A DNA stretch of 64,000 nucleotides from JALYOK01 sp963840785 (GCA_963840785.1 CAWJAF010000015.1:62001-126000); one strand, 5' to 3'; counted from the first letter of the stretch, positions 9,647 through 20,093 are shown. The notes: a model not told the origin generated them from the letters alone. Program-made: numbers and translations.

Positions 9647-10136
9647 TTTTCTCCAAACATTAGATCATTTCATCTGACCGTGGCACCGCATTGGCGTCGC
9701 TCGCAACGTAGCGCAAGTAACGCCTGATCAATGCCTCTGCGTCGACATACCGACAGCGGCGCGAGCAAACCAGCTGCGAATTCGATTGCATTTCAGATGA
9801 ATTTGCGAGTCACTAACCGGCGAAATTGCATCATGAAGTCACGTAACTTGAGCGCCTTAGATTTGTGAACATGTTGCACCGCCGACCGATCAGCCGCGCC
9901 ACGCCTGCCTTCTGGCAAGGCATGCCCTGCGAGCAATATCCACGGGGTGCCTGCGCGCGCGCATGCGACATCGATTCGGCAAGCAATACAATGCAGTAGT
10001 AATGTGATAGCGATTGCGTCAATTGTAGTGTTAGTAAACCAAAACCGAAAGCCAGGCGTTGGGACAAACACGCTGAGGCGCGCCTCGGGCGTTCCCGAGC
10101 AAATTTAGATCCCGACCCAATTAGGAGGCAATACCC
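9647..10136. promoter_or_regulatory. Divergent intergenic region between two LIV binding-protein genes
   Basis: The 490 bp between the leftward and rightward binding-protein genes must hold the promoters of both transporter operons. I could not assign convincing -35/-10 pairs. The ribosome-binding site TTAGGAGGCAA at 10121-10131 belongs to the rightward gene. Reading frames here (such as the minus-strand one at 9793-10071) have no recognisable protein character. Confidence 0.5.
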
Positions 10137-11382
10137 ATGAAATTTCGCCAACATTCCGTTCGCCTCTGTGCGTTGTTGCATTTCCTTTTCCGCGCTCGCC
10201 GCCGACCCGATCAAGATTGCGGTGATCGATCCGCTGTCCGGCCCGTTCGCCAACGTCGGCGAAGCGATGGTGCGCCACGTGCAACTCGCGGCGGCGCAAA
10301 TCAATGCCCGCGGCGGCGTGCTCGGCACCAAGTTTGAAATCATCCCGCTCGATAGCAAGAGCAATCCGCAAGAAGCGCAACTCGCGCTCAAGCAAGCGGT
10401 CGATCAAGGCGTTCGCTACATCAATCAAACCAACGGCTCGAATGTCGCCGCCGCGCTGATCGAAGCGGTCAACAAGCACAACGAGCGCAACCCCGACAAA
10501 ACCGTGATGTTTTTGAACACCGGCGCCGTCGATCCGGCGCTGACCAACGACAAGTGCAGCTTCTGGCATTTCCGCTTCGACGCCGACGCCGATATGAAAA
10601 TGGCGGCGCTGACCGACGCGATCGCGCAAAACAAGAACCATTAAAAAAGTTTACATCATCAATCAGGATTACGCATTTGGCCAAGCCGTTTCCAAGGCCG
10701 GTCAAGCGATGATGACGAAGAAACGGCCCGACGTTGAAATCGTCGGCAACGAACTGCATCCGCTCGGCAAGGTGAAAGACTTTGCGCCTTACATCGCCAA
10801 GATCAAAGCCACGGGCGCCGACACGGTCATCACCGGCAATTGGGGCAACGACATGACCTTGTTGATCAAGGCCGCGCGCGACGCCGATTACAAGCCGGAC
10901 TTTTACACTTATTATGCCGGCGGCCTCGGAACACCCCCGGCCTTGGGTGACGCGGGCATCGGCCATCTGAAGCAAGTCACGCAATGGCACGCCAACATCG
11001 GCAACGAAAAAGTCGCCAAAGGCCGCCAAGCTTACGAAGAGAAATTCAAGGACGCAAAGGAGGATCTGTTCTTTACCACCCATCGTATCGCGCTGGAAAT
11101 GCTGGCGAAAGCGATGGAAGCAGGCAAAATCCACTGACCCGGCACATGGTCGGCAAAGCGCTGGAAGGCATGAAGTTCGAGGACGACGCCGGCGAAGTTT
11201 CGATGCGCGCCGACAACCATCAGTTGATTCAGCCGATGTTCATTTCGACCTATTCTAAAGTCGATGGCAAAGATGTGAAGTTCGATGTCGAGCGCACCGG
11301 CAATGGCTTCAAAACCGATCGCCGCATCGAGAGCAAAGACACGGTGATGCCGACTACTTGCAAAATGAATCGGCCTTCTTAA
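10137..11382 (+). CDS. Branched-chain-type ABC transporter substrate-binding protein (system 2), four frameshifts
   Basis: Periplasmic binding protein of the rightward LIV-type importer. A Sec signal peptide (MKFRQHSVRLC, ending SALA before ADPIKIAVIDPLSGPF) is followed by the type I fold landmarks DQGVRYINQTNGSNVAAALI and KKVYIINQDYAFGQAV. Frames change near 10178, 10638, 11139 and 11150, all explained by single extra bases. The corrected gene is 414 codons. The start is ATG 10137 with AGGAGG nine bases upstream. It shares little obvious sequence with the other binding protein, so the two importers probably differ in ligand. Confidence 0.87.
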
Positions 11383-11400
11383 CAAGAAAAAACTCACGTG

Positions 11401-11506
11401 CCTTCTCCGTTGGAGAGAGGGCTACGGCGGAGTGGCCAAGGGCCATGAGGGGAAGGCCAACGCTCGACCCTCACCGCCCAACCTTCCCCCGAGGGAGAGG
11501 GAGAAC
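11401..11506. repeat. CCTTCTCC...GAGGGAGAGGG dispersed element
   Basis: Inverted CT-rich and GA-rich arms (TTCTCCGTTGGAGAGAGGGC and CCGAGGGAGAGGGAG) flank a core containing GGCCAAGGGCCATGAGGG. The same family is present at 21742-21858, 33746-33838 and 55601-55679. Here its GGGAGAGGGAG end lies 10-20 bases before the livH start and may supply the ribosome-binding sequence. Confidence 0.7.
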
Positions 11507-11515
11507 AAAAAATAT

Positions 11516-12456
11516 ATGGAATTTCTTTTAACTTCGTTGCTTAACGGCCTGTCCTACGGCCTGCTGCTTTTCATGCTGTCCAGCGGCCTCACGCTCATAT
11601 TCAGCATGATGGGCGTATTGAATTTCGCCCACGCCAGCTTCTATATGCTCGGCGCCTATTTCGCCTATCAGATCAGCCATTGGCTCGGCTTTTGGCCTGC
11701 GCTGATCGTGGCGCCATTCTTGTTGGTTGCGTCGGCGCACTGATCGAGCGCTTCGGTCTTGCGCCTGGTGCACAAATACGGCCACGTCGCGGAGCTGTTG
11801 CTGACCTTCGGCCTTGCCTATTTAATCGAAGAAATCGTTCATTTGATCTGGGGCCGCGCGGCAGTGGATTACAAAATCCCGGCAGGCCTTAGATTTTCAC
11901 GCTTTCAGCATTTACAGCACCAAATATCCAGCCTATCGCGTGTTCATGATGGCGATTTCGGTCGGCATGTTGGCTTCGCTTGTACCTCGCGCTTAAAAAA
12001 ACCCGCGTCGGCTTAATCATTCAAGCCTCGCTGACTCATCCGGAAATGGTCGAGGCGCTTGGCCATAATGTGCCGCGCGTGTTCATGCTGGTATTCGGTG
12101 CCGGCGCAGCGTTAGCCGGGCTCGCAGGCGTGATCGGCGGTAATGCGTTCGTCACCGAACCGGCCATGGCGGCGGCAGTTGGCAGCATCGTATTCGTCGT
12201 CGTGGTGTTCGGCGGCATGGGCTCGTTAGTCGGCGCATTTATCGCCTCGCTCATTATCGGCATGGTGCAAACCTTTTCTGTCGCGATGGATCATTCGATC
12301 GCCAGCCTGCTCGCGCCATTGGGCATCAATTTCGCGAGCGACTCCGCATTGTCTTCCATCACCATCGCGCAAACCGCGCCGGTATTGCCGTATTTGTTAA
12401 TGGTGTTAATGTTGATCGTGCGTCCGAAGGGCCTCATGGGCACGCGGGAGACATGA
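11516..12456 (+). CDS. livH: Branched-chain-type ABC transporter permease LivH (system 2), four frameshifts
   Basis: Membrane permease of the rightward importer. Recognisable segments in successive frames are LLFMLSSGLTLIFSMMGVLN and FAHASFYMLGAYFAYQ, then LVGCVGALIERF, LVHKYGHVAELLLTFGLAYL, AFSIYSTKYPAYRVFMMAIS and YLALKKTRVGLIIQASLTHP. The end is VLMLIVRPKGLMGTRET. One missing base near 11716 and extra bases near 11763, 11900 and 11981 account for the breaks, giving 312 residues after correction. The ATG at 11516 follows a GA-rich repeat element that may act as the ribosome-binding site. Confidence 0.87.
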
Positions 12457-12465
12457 TGGATATCC

Positions 12466-12550
12466 AGTATTCACCGGGTGGCCTAGGGCCATGCGGTTCT
12501 CAGGCATGCATTGCCGAAAACCAGAATCCATGCGCCTCTTGGCGATGCAC
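12466..12550. repeat. Intergenic repeat with ATGCGCCTCT core
   Basis: The 110 bp between livH and livM of system 2 contain GGCATGCATTGCCGAAAACC followed by ATCCATGCGCCTCTTGGCGA. The ATGCGCCTCT core recurs at about 4950 and 61852, and in the last case is again preceded by GCATGGCCTGAAAGCC. It is a dispersed repeat inside an operon. Confidence 0.5.
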
Positions 12551-12566
12551 ACATTGAGAACTACCA

Positions 12567-13814
12567 ATGAATAAACATTGGCTCGCCTGGCTCGTCGCAT
12601 CAATCATCGCGGTCGTTTTGCCGCTCATCTTCAAGCAAAGCTTCGCGCTATCGTTGTTTTGCCAAATGGGCATCAACATTATTTTCGCGCTGTCCTATAA
12701 CATGTTGCTCGGCCAAACCGGCTTGCTGTCATTCGGCCACGCGGTGTTTTTCGGCCTCGGCGCATTCTTCAGCATCCACGCACTGAACATGATCAGTGCC
12801 GGTTCCCTCGGACTACCGGTTTCGTTGTTGCCGGTCATCGGCGGCTTGACCGGATTAGGTTTTGGCGTGTTGTTCGGCTACGTGTCGACGAAGCGTTCCG
12901 GCACCCCGTTCTCGATGATATCGCTCGGCATCGGCGAATTGGTCGCCGCATGCTCTTTGATGTTCACCGCATTTTTTGGCGGGGAGCAAGGCATTTCGGG
13001 CAACCGCGTCGCCGGAGAAAAATTGATGGGCATCAGCTTCGGCCCGCAAATCGAGGTTTATTATTTGATCGCAATTTGGGCAATCATTTGTGCTGCGCTG
13101 ATGTATGCCCTGACCAAAACCCCGCTCGGCCGTATGGCAAACGCCGTGCGCGACAACGCCGAGCGCGCGCAATTCGTCGGCTACAACCCACAATTTGTGC
13201 GCTACTTTATTTTGATTCTCGCCAGCGGATTTGCCGGCATCGCCGGCGGACTATCGGCAATCAACTACGAAATCGTCACCGTCGAAAACGTCAACACGAC
13301 GACGTCGGGCTCCGTATTGTTGATGACTTTCATCGGCGGCGTCGGCTCGTTTTATGGCCCGATCATCGGCGCGATCCTCGTCACGTTTTTACAAGTTGCG
13401 CTTTCGGGTTATACCAAAGCATGGCTGCTGTATTTCGGATTGTTTTTCTTGATCATGGTGATGTATGCGCCGGGTGGCCTCGCGAGCTTGATCGAAATGC
13501 ATCGCCCCGCTTGGAAAGCATCGCTGATGCGCAAACTCACATCGAGTTACGCTCTCGCGGCGATGGCCGGATCGATCGCCCTCGCCGGCCTAATTGGCTT
13601 GGTGGAGATTATATACACCATCAAAGCGCAGCGGGATCGGGAACGGAAATGTCCTTGCTCGGTATTCAGTTCGATGCATCGAATACCCTGCCTTGGGTAA
13701 TTTGTTTGGCGTTACTCATTGGCGGACTATTGCTATTGCGCGCGATTGCGCCGCAGAGTGCGCGCAAGCTGGGATGACATCACGCTGGCATTACGCGCGA
13801 AGGAGGCCGTATGA
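12567..13814 (+). CDS. livM: Branched-chain-type ABC transporter permease LivM (system 2), C-terminus frameshifted
   Basis: Second permease of the rightward importer. The frame from ATG 12567 is open to 13700 and contains ALSYNMLLGQTGLLSFGHAV, ANAVRDNAERAQFVGYNPQF and SVLLMTFIGGVGSFYGPIIG, all typical of LivM. Near 13633 the frame moves to one encoding GTEMSLLGIQFDASNTLPWV. Near 13771 it moves again to one ending ITLALRAKEAV. With these corrected (net three extra bases) the protein has 414 residues. Its TGA overlaps the livG start as ATGA, the normal arrangement for this operon type. Confidence 0.87.
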
Positions 13815-14569
13815 GTTCGGATTTGGCGCTTTCGCTAAACGATGTCCGCAAAAAATTCGGCCAGACTGCGATCATCAACGGCGTAAATCTAGACATTCGT
13901 AAAGGCGAACGTCACGCCGTGATCGGCCCGAATGGCGCAGGCAAATCGACGCTATTTAATTTCATTAGCGGCCGTTTTCCGGTCTCGAGCGGTAGCATCA
14001 AACTCAACGGCGAAGAGATTACGCGACTGCCGACCTACAACATCAATCGCCGTGGCTTGAGCCGCAGTTTTCAAGTCACGAATATTTTCGCGAAGATGTC
14101 GGTGTACGAAAATATTCGCTGCTCAGTGTTGTGGTCGAAAGGTTATAAGTATTCATTTTGGCACCGCGTTTCAAAACTCAACGAGGTACGCCAGCGCGCT
14201 GAAGAAATTCTCGAGAGCATCAATCTCCGTCATCGACGCGACGCGCTCGCGGGATTGCTCTCCTACGCCGAGCAACGGGCATTGGAGATCGGCGTAACAA
14301 TCGCGGGTGGCGCCAATGTGATTTTGCTCGATGAACCGACCGCCGGGATGAGCCATTCAGAAACCGATCTAGCCGTCGCGTTGATTCGTAAAGTTTCCGA
14401 AGGCCGCACGTTGGTGATGGTCGAGCACGATATGGGCGTGGTGTTCAATCTCGCCGATCGCATTTCGGTGTTGGTCTACGGCGAAGTCATCGCTACCGGC
14501 AAGCCGGAAGAAATTCGCGCGAATCCGAAGGTGCAAGAAGCTTACTTGGGAACCGCCACTCATGCTTGA
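13811..14569 (+). CDS. livG: Branched-chain-type ABC transporter ATP-binding protein LivG (system 2)
   Basis: Intact 252-residue ATPase with Walker A GPNGAGKSTLFNF, a signature region LLSYAEQRALEIG, Walker B VILLDEPTAGMSHSE and H-loop VMVEHDMG. The start at ATG 13811 has AAGGAGG upstream and overlaps the corrected livM stop by four bases. The stop overlaps the livF start by eight bases. The LSYAEQR signature in place of LSGGQ is usual for LivG. Confidence 0.93.
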   Translation: MSSDLALSLNDVRKKFGQTAIINGVNLDIRKGERHAVIGPNGAGKSTLFNFISGRFPVSSGSIKLNGEEITRLPTYNINRRGLSRSFQVTNIFAKMSVYENIRCSVLWSKGYKYSFWHRVSKLNEVRQRAEEILESINLRHRRDALAGLLSYAEQRALEIGVTIAGGANVILLDEPTAGMSHSETDLAVALIRKVSEGRTLVMVEHDMGVVFNLADRISVLVYGEVIATGKPEEIRANPKVQEAYLGTATHA

Positions 14570-15257
14570 GACCCACGATCTGCATGCCTACTACGGCAAG
14601 AGCCATATTTTGCACGGCGTCGATTTGCGCTTGGGGAAAGGGCGAAATCGTCAGCTTGCTCGGCCGCAACGGCGTCGGCCGCTCGACCACCATTAAAGCC
14701 ATCATGGGTCAAGTTGCTGCAACCGGCTCAATCAAATTCAATGATCAAGAACTCATCGGCCGCAAAGCCTTTGAAATCGCGCATCTGGGCATCGGCTACG
14801 TGCCGGAAAATCGCGATATTTTCCCGACGTTGACGGTCAAACAAAATCTCATCCTCGGCGAGAAAAACAAAAATACAAGCCGCGCTGGAGCATGGAGGAC
14901 ATGTACAACCTGTTTCCGCGCCTGCGTGAGCGCGCCGACACCTCGGCGGGCGTGCTCTCCGGCGGCGAACAGCAAATGCTGACGCTGTGCCGCACGCTGA
15001 TGGGCGACCCTGATCTGATCATGGTCGACGAGCCGACGGAAGGTTTATCGCCGCAAATGGTCGAGCATGTTTCGCGCTTGCTGGAAGAAATCAAAAGTCG
15101 TGGCATCGCGATTTTATTGGTCGAGCAAAAGCTCACTATTGCGCTCAAAATTTCCGAGCGGCTGTATGTCATGGGACACGGTAAAATAGTGTTTGAAGGC
15201 ACGCCACAGGCGCTTCGCAATAATCATGCAATTCGCAAGGAATGGCTCGAAGTATAG
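14562..15257 (+). CDS. livF: Branched-chain-type ABC transporter ATP-binding protein LivF (system 2), two frameshifts
   Basis: ATPase starting at ATG 14562 (MLETHDLHAYYGKSHILHGV). The Walker A reads GRNGVGRSTT, so the usual lysine is arginine. The signature LSGGEQQML and Walker B IMVDEPTEGLSP are normal. A surplus G near 14641 and a missing A in an A-rich run near 14865 split the frame; corrected length is 231 residues. From memory, the K-to-R form of the P-loop recurs in some LivF proteins, so it need not mean loss of activity. It is the last gene of the rightward transporter. Confidence 0.87.
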
Positions 15258-15268
15258 AATTAACGCGC

Positions 15269-15316
15269 TTGAGTTAGTTTAGTTATTAGTTTACAATAAA
15301 CCTATGATTAAACTAA
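15269..15316 (+). promoter_or_regulatory. Promoter and inverted repeat of the toxin-antitoxin pair
   Basis: A TTGAGT -35 (15269-15274) and a TACAAT -10 (15292-15297) are separated by 17 bases. Only six bases separate the -10 from the antitoxin ATG at 15304 and no Shine-Dalgarno sequence is present, so the transcript may be leaderless. TTAGTTTA (15274-15281) and TAAACTAA (15309-15316) form an inverted repeat around the -10, a plausible operator for autoregulation by the antitoxin. Confidence 0.5.
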
Positions 15317-15549
15317 ACGTGCACGAAGCAAAAACTCATCTTTCTCGCTACCTGGAATTGGTCGAAAAAGGGGAAGTCATTACCCTATGCAAACGCAATA
15401 TTCCGATTGCGGAAATTCGCCCACTTCCCAAAATCAAAACCGGCAAACGCCCGATCGGGCTGGGCAAGGGTGACTTCACGGTCACGCAGGCATTTTTTGA
15501 TCCGTTACCGGATGATCTCCTTGACCTGTTTAACGGCGGCGGAAAGTGA
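15304..15549 (+). CDS. Phd/YefM-type antitoxin
   Basis: This 81-residue protein begins MIKLNVHEAKTHLSRYLELV, the signature N-terminus of Phd/YefM DNA-binding antitoxins. It continues with the family block GEVITLCKRNIPIAEIRPLP. The C-terminal third (FFDPLPDDLLDLF) is the expected toxin-binding tail. Its TGA overlaps the GTG start of the PIN-domain toxin as GTGA. It probably represses its own promoter together with the toxin. Confidence 0.88.
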   Translation: MIKLNVHEAKTHLSRYLELVEKGEVITLCKRNIPIAEIRPLPKIKTGKRPIGLGKGDFTVTQAFFDPLPDDLLDLFNGGGK

Positions 15550-15935
15550 ACGCGTTTCTCCTCGACACCTGTACATTCCTGTGGCTAGTCGAGGATTCGC
15601 CGCATCTACCGAAATCGGTTCGGACCGTGTTGTCATCACCCGAAAACACAATTTATCTCAGTGTTGTTTCGATTTGGGAAATTTTGGTGAAAACGGCTAC
15701 CGGCGCGCTCAAGCTTCCCGAACCGGCGCACGAATACTTCACAAGACAACGTACCGCCCATAAAATAGACAGTCTGTCATTAAACGAGGATGCCGTCGTT
15801 AACCTTTCCCGGCTGCCAAGCGTGCACAAAGACCCGTTCGACCGCATGCTCATCTGCCAGGCATTGGCTAATGGCTTTACAATTCTTACGCCCGATAAAC
15901 AGATTGCATCGTACCCAGTTAAAGTTGCTTGGTAA
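15546..15935 (+). CDS. PIN-domain (VapC-like) ribonuclease toxin
   Basis: A 129-residue PIN-domain nuclease. The acidic metal-binding residues are visible: Asp in FLLDTCTFLW, Glu in SVVSIWEILVK, and the Asp pair in KDPFDRMLICQALA followed by ILTPDKQI. It starts with GTG 15546, overlapping the antitoxin stop by four bases. The Phd-VapC-like pairing is a common toxin-antitoxin arrangement. The likely action is cleavage of tRNA or other RNA when the antitoxin is degraded. The pair sits between the transporter operon and a beta-oxidation gene. Confidence 0.88.
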   Translation: MNAFLLDTCTFLWLVEDSPHLPKSVRTVLSSPENTIYLSVVSIWEILVKTATGALKLPEPAHEYFTRQRTAHKIDSLSLNEDAVVNLSRLPSVHKDPFDRMLICQALANGFTILTPDKQIASYPVKVAW

Positions 15936-15962
15936 TCGCACTTCAAATTTCCGAAAGAAAAT

Positions 15963-18061
15963 ATGGCACTCACTCAATTCACTAAACAAGACACTAGTCG
16001 GCGTCATCACCCTCAACAATCCGCCGTTGAATGCGCTGACGCAAACGCGTGGCTTGCTGCAGGAAATCAAGGATCACCTAGTTGCCGGCGAGGCGGACGA
16101 CAACATCAAAGCCTTCGTGCTGATCGGCGCGAATCGCAATTTCAGCGCCGGCGCGGATATCTCCGAGTTCGGTAAGCCTAACGATCCGACGCAAGGCCGA
16201 TCTGCGCCAACTCACGGAATACATGGATACAGTGAAAAAACCCCTGATCGCCGCGATTCACGGCCCGACCATGGGCGGAGGTTTGGAATTGGCGATGGCG
16301 TGTCACTATCGCGTCGCCGGGCCGGACGCGTTGTTGGCATTGCCGGAAGTCAAGCTGGGTTTGCTTCCTGGCGCGGGCGGGACGCAACGTTTGCCGCGCT
16401 TGATCGGCGCCGAACAAAGCTTGCGCATGATCACGACCGGCGATCCGATCAAAGCAGAAAAAGCGGCGAAGCTCGGCCTCGTTGATGAATTGGTTCAAGG
16501 AGACTTGCTGCAAGCGGCGTCGCTTACGCGGAAAAGGTCGTCGCGGAAAATAAACCGCTTACGCCGCGTGCGCGACATGAGCGTCAACGTCCCGGGTGGG
16601 CCGGACGTATTTTTCCCTATCGCCCGCGCTGGAAGTCGCAAAAGCCTCGCGCGGCTTTCCGGCGCCAATGAAAAATTTGGAATGTGTCGAAGATGCGGCG
16701 CGCATTCCCTACGATCAAGGCTATATCAACGAGCGCACGCGCTTCATGGAATCTGATGAAGACAACCGAATCGGCGGCGCTGCGCCATGCCTTTTTCTCC
16801 GAGCGCGAAGCGAACAAGATTCCCGATGTGCCCGATTCCACGCCGCTGATCCCAATCAAATCCGCCGCGGTCATCGGTGCGGGTACCATGGGCGGCGGCA
16901 TCACGATGAATTTCGCCAATGCCGGCATTCCGGTGAAAATGTTGGAAATGAAACAAGAGGCGCTGGATAAAGGGCTGGCAACGATCAAGAAAAATTACGC
17001 CAACACCGTCGCCAAAGGTCGCTTGTCGCAAGAAGATATGGACAAGCGCATGGCGCTGATTTCTACGACGATGTCTTACGACGATTTAAAAGATGTCGAC
17101 ATGGTCATCGAAGCCGTGTTCGAGCAAATGGACGTGAAGAAAAAAGTCTTCACCGAGCTCGACCGCGTGATGAAACCCGGAGCGATTCTTGCGAGCAATA
17201 CCTCAACGCTGGACGTTGACGCCATCGCCGCAGTCACCAAGCGGCCGGAAAGCGTCATCGGCACGCATTTCTTTTCGCCCGCAAACGTTATGCGTTTGCT
17301 CGAAATCGTGCGCGGCAAAAAGACCTCGAACTCACGTTCTCGCGACAACGATGAAGCTGGCGAAGCAAATGCGCAAAGTCGGCGTGGTATCGGGCGTGTG
17401 CGACGGCTTCATCGGCAACCGCATGGTGGAAGAATATATCCGCCAAGCCACCTTCTTGCTCGAAGAAGGCGCGTTGCCGCAACAAGTCGACGGCGCGCTG
17501 CAAAAATGGGGCATGGCCATGGGCCCGTTCGCCATGAGCGATCTCGCCGGCCTGGATATCGGCTGGGCAATCCGCAAACGCAAAATGGCCGAAACCGGCG
17601 AACAATTTTCAGCGATCGGCGATCGCATTTGTGAAATGGGCCGCTTCGGTCAAAAAACCGGCTCGGGTTTTTACATTTACGAAGCAGGCAATCGCAAGCC
17701 GGTTCCCGATCCCCTTATCGATAAACTCATCGTCGATTATTCCAAGGAACACAACATTCCGCGCCGCGAGATCAGCGACGAAGAAATTATCGAGCGTTGC
17801 ATTTACGCGCTCGCGAATGTCGGCGCACAAATTCTCGACGAAGGCATTGCAATGCGCGCGAGCGACATCGACATGGTTTATTTGACCGGGTACGGATTTC
17901 CACTTTATCGTGGCGGGCCGATGTTTTATGTCGACACGGTTGGGTTGAAAAAAGTTGTAGCGACGATGGAGCGATTTGAGAAGGGCCGTAACGGGCATTT
18001 CTGGAAGGTGACGCCGTCGTTGAAGAAGTTAGCTGACGAGGGAAAGACGTTTAATCGGTAG
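15963..18061 (+). CDS. FadB-like enoyl-CoA hydratase / 3-hydroxyacyl-CoA dehydrogenase, seven frameshifts
   Basis: Multifunctional beta-oxidation enzyme of about 697 residues after correction. The N-terminal crotonase domain shows VGVITLNNPPLNALT, NFSAGADISEFGKP, AAIHGPTMGGGLELAMACHY and PEVKLGLLPGAGGTQRLPRL. The NAD-binding domain follows with AAVIGAGTMGGGITMNFANA and ASNTSTLDVDAIA. The C-terminal dehydrogenase domains carry GFIGNRMVEEYIRQATFLLE and YGFPLYRGGPMFYVD. Breaks lie near 15993, 16195, 16515 (deletion), 16560, 16605, 16752 and 17333. The reading frame is consistent once each is corrected by one base. It probably acts with the thiolase at 18835. Confidence 0.88.
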
Positions 18062-18118
18062 AGATCAGACTCTTTCCCCTTGAAGGGGAGGGAAACCTGA
18101 AATTAAAGGAGATTGAAA

Positions 18119-18716
18119 ATGGGATCACACGACGAGCAAGGCTTACGAGCCACATTCACGACGATGGAAAAAAGCACGGAAGCGGAATGGAAATTGATCG
18201 CCGCAGAATACGTGCCGTATGCGAAAGCCCTCCCCGATCGAATTTTGACGCACCTTAAGCTCTTGTCCGGTGACTACGGAGGCTTCGCGGTAGACCGCAT
18301 GACCCATTCGCTGCAAACAGCGACGAATGCCCATCGCGGTGGCGAGGATGAAGAATACGTCGTTTGCGCGTTGCTGCATGATATCGGCGATACCCTCGGC
18401 AGCTTCAATCATGCCGATGTTGCCGCTTCGATTCTGAAGCCGTTCGTTTCCGAAGAGAATTTTTGGATGGTCGAGAAGCATGGAATTTTTCAAGGCTATT
18501 TTTTCTTCCATTATTTAGGCCTGGATCGAAACATGCGCGAGCAATTTCGCGGTCATCCCGGTTTTGAGCGCACGGTGAAATTTTGCGACAAATACGATGG
18601 CCCAGCCTTCGATCCGAAAGGGCGAAACCTTGCCATTAGAATTTTTCGAGCCGATGGTCCATCGTGTGTTTGCGACGCCGAAGAATACGATCTACAGATC
18701 ACCAACGGAAGCTTAG
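18119..18716 (+). CDS. HD-domain protein (PhnZ/MIOX-like phosphohydrolase or oxygenase), one frameshift
   Basis: An HD-superfamily protein. The metal ligands are visible in HSLQTATNAHRGG, ALLHDIGDTLG and NHADVAA. The spacing and the second His-rich stretch resemble the PhnZ group, some of whose members are diiron oxygenases. The naive frame runs to 18742, but an extra G near 18622 disrupts it. The corrected end is ETLPLEFFEPMVHRVFATPK and then a TAG at 18714-18716 (198 residues). The start at ATG 18119 follows AAAGGAG. The substrate is unknown, and the position between fadB-like and thiolase genes gives no clear hint. Confidence 0.75.
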
Positions 18717-18834
18717 CAACCGTAAAAATATTACGCTTGTGATTTTGCCCTGGACAGGAATAACATAATCATTGTTCAGGGATCAACATAAACCGCATGG
18801 GCAATCCATGCCACGATAACGAGGAGGACTAGAA

Positions 18835-20025
18835 ATGACTGACGCAGTGATTGTATCAACCGCCCGCACGCCAATTGGCAAAGCCTATCGCGGTGCCTTC
18901 AACATGACTCACGGTGCCAAACTCGGTGGCCACGTCATCAAACACGCTGTCGAACGCGCCGGTGTCGAGCCGCAAGAAATCGAAGATGTCATTCATGGGC
19001 GTGCGCCAATCCGGAAGGCGCCACCGGCTACAACATCGCGCGCCAAGCGGCGATTCGCGCCGGCCTGCCGGTCACCACGTCGGCAGTCACCATCAATCGA
19101 TTCTGCAGCTCGGGCCTGCAAGCCATTGCCATGGCGGCCCATCGCGTGATTGTCGACCGAGTGCCGATCATGGTCGCGGGCGGATTGGAATCCATCAGCA
19201 TGGTGCAGAACGACCATCAAAATAACTGGCATGCCCACGAAGAGTGGATTAAGCGCCACAAACCGCAGCTCTATTTCCCGATGATTCAAACAGCGGAAGT
19301 GGTATCCGAGCGCTACAAAATTTCTCGTGAACGGCAAGACGAATACGGCCTGCAAAGCCAGCAACGCACCGCCGCCGCGCAAGCGGCCGGCCGCTTCAAA
19401 GACGAGATCGTGCCGCTTCACACCTACAAACAATTAATCGACAAAGATTCCGGCCAATCGACGATGGTCGAGATCACGTTGGAAAAAGACGAAGGCAATC
19501 GCCCGGAAACCACGCTCGAAGGATTGAACAACCTCAAGCCGGTGATCGGGGAGAACGGCCACATCACTGCCGGCAACGCCAGCCAATTGTCCGACGGCGC
19601 GTCGGCCTGTGTGGTGATGAACAGCACGCTCGCGGAAAAACGCGGCATCAAGCCACTAGGCATTTTCCGCGGCTTCGAAGTCGCCGGTTGCGAGCCAGAC
19701 GAAATGGGCATCGGCCCGATCTTCGCCGTGCCGCGCTTGCTCGAGCGCTTCGATTTGAAAATGGACGACATCGGCCTGTGGGAATTGAACGAAGCCTTCG
19801 CCGTGCAAGTGATTTACTGCCGCGATCATCTAGGCATTCCGAATGATCGGCTTAACGTCGACGGCGGATCGGTCGCCGATCGGTCACCCTTACGGCATGA
19901 GTGGCGCGCGCATGACCGGCCACGCGTTGATCGAAGGGCGCCGCCGCGGTGTGAAATATGTGGTGGTTACCATGTGCGTAGGTGGCGGCATGGGTGCGGC
20001 GGGGTTGTTTGAGGTCGTACATTAA
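18835..20025 (+). CDS. Acetyl-CoA acyltransferase (thiolase), three frameshifts
   Basis: Thiolase for the last step of beta-oxidation. Landmarks are VSTARTPIGKAYRGAFNM, INRFCSSGLQAIAMAAHRVI with the nucleophilic Cys, GNASQLSDGASA, WELNEAFAVQ, and the C-terminal MCVGGGMGAAGLFE with the second active-site Cys. Two extra bases near 18992-19000 and one near 19870 split it, and the repaired product has 395 residues. GIGHPYGMSGARM, including the catalytic His, lies across the last break. A strong AGGAGG precedes ATG 18835. It is the natural partner of the FadB-like gene upstream. Confidence 0.9.
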
Positions 20026-20070
20026 ATTTATCGATTAGCTGGAAGCCCCATCCTTATTGCCTCTCGGAGC

Positions 20071-20093
20071 CTGCTTGCCTGGGAGGCAAGCAG
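20071..20093. repeat. CTGCTTGCC palindrome
   Basis: CTGCTTGCC and GGCAAGCAG form a near-perfect stem with a short loop, nested in outer GGAGCC / GGCTCC arms. There is no T run, so it is better seen as part of a dispersed intergenic repeat (compare 46440-46500) than as a terminator. Confidence 0.5.

Noticed and set aside
9793..10391. Minus-strand frames across the divergent LIV promoter region
   Set aside because: No domain, biased composition and overlap with the binding-protein coding start.
12950..13777. 275-codon frame overlapping livM of system 2
   Set aside because: Most of it is an Arg/His-rich shadow; only its last 45 codons are real, because of the livM frameshift near 13633.
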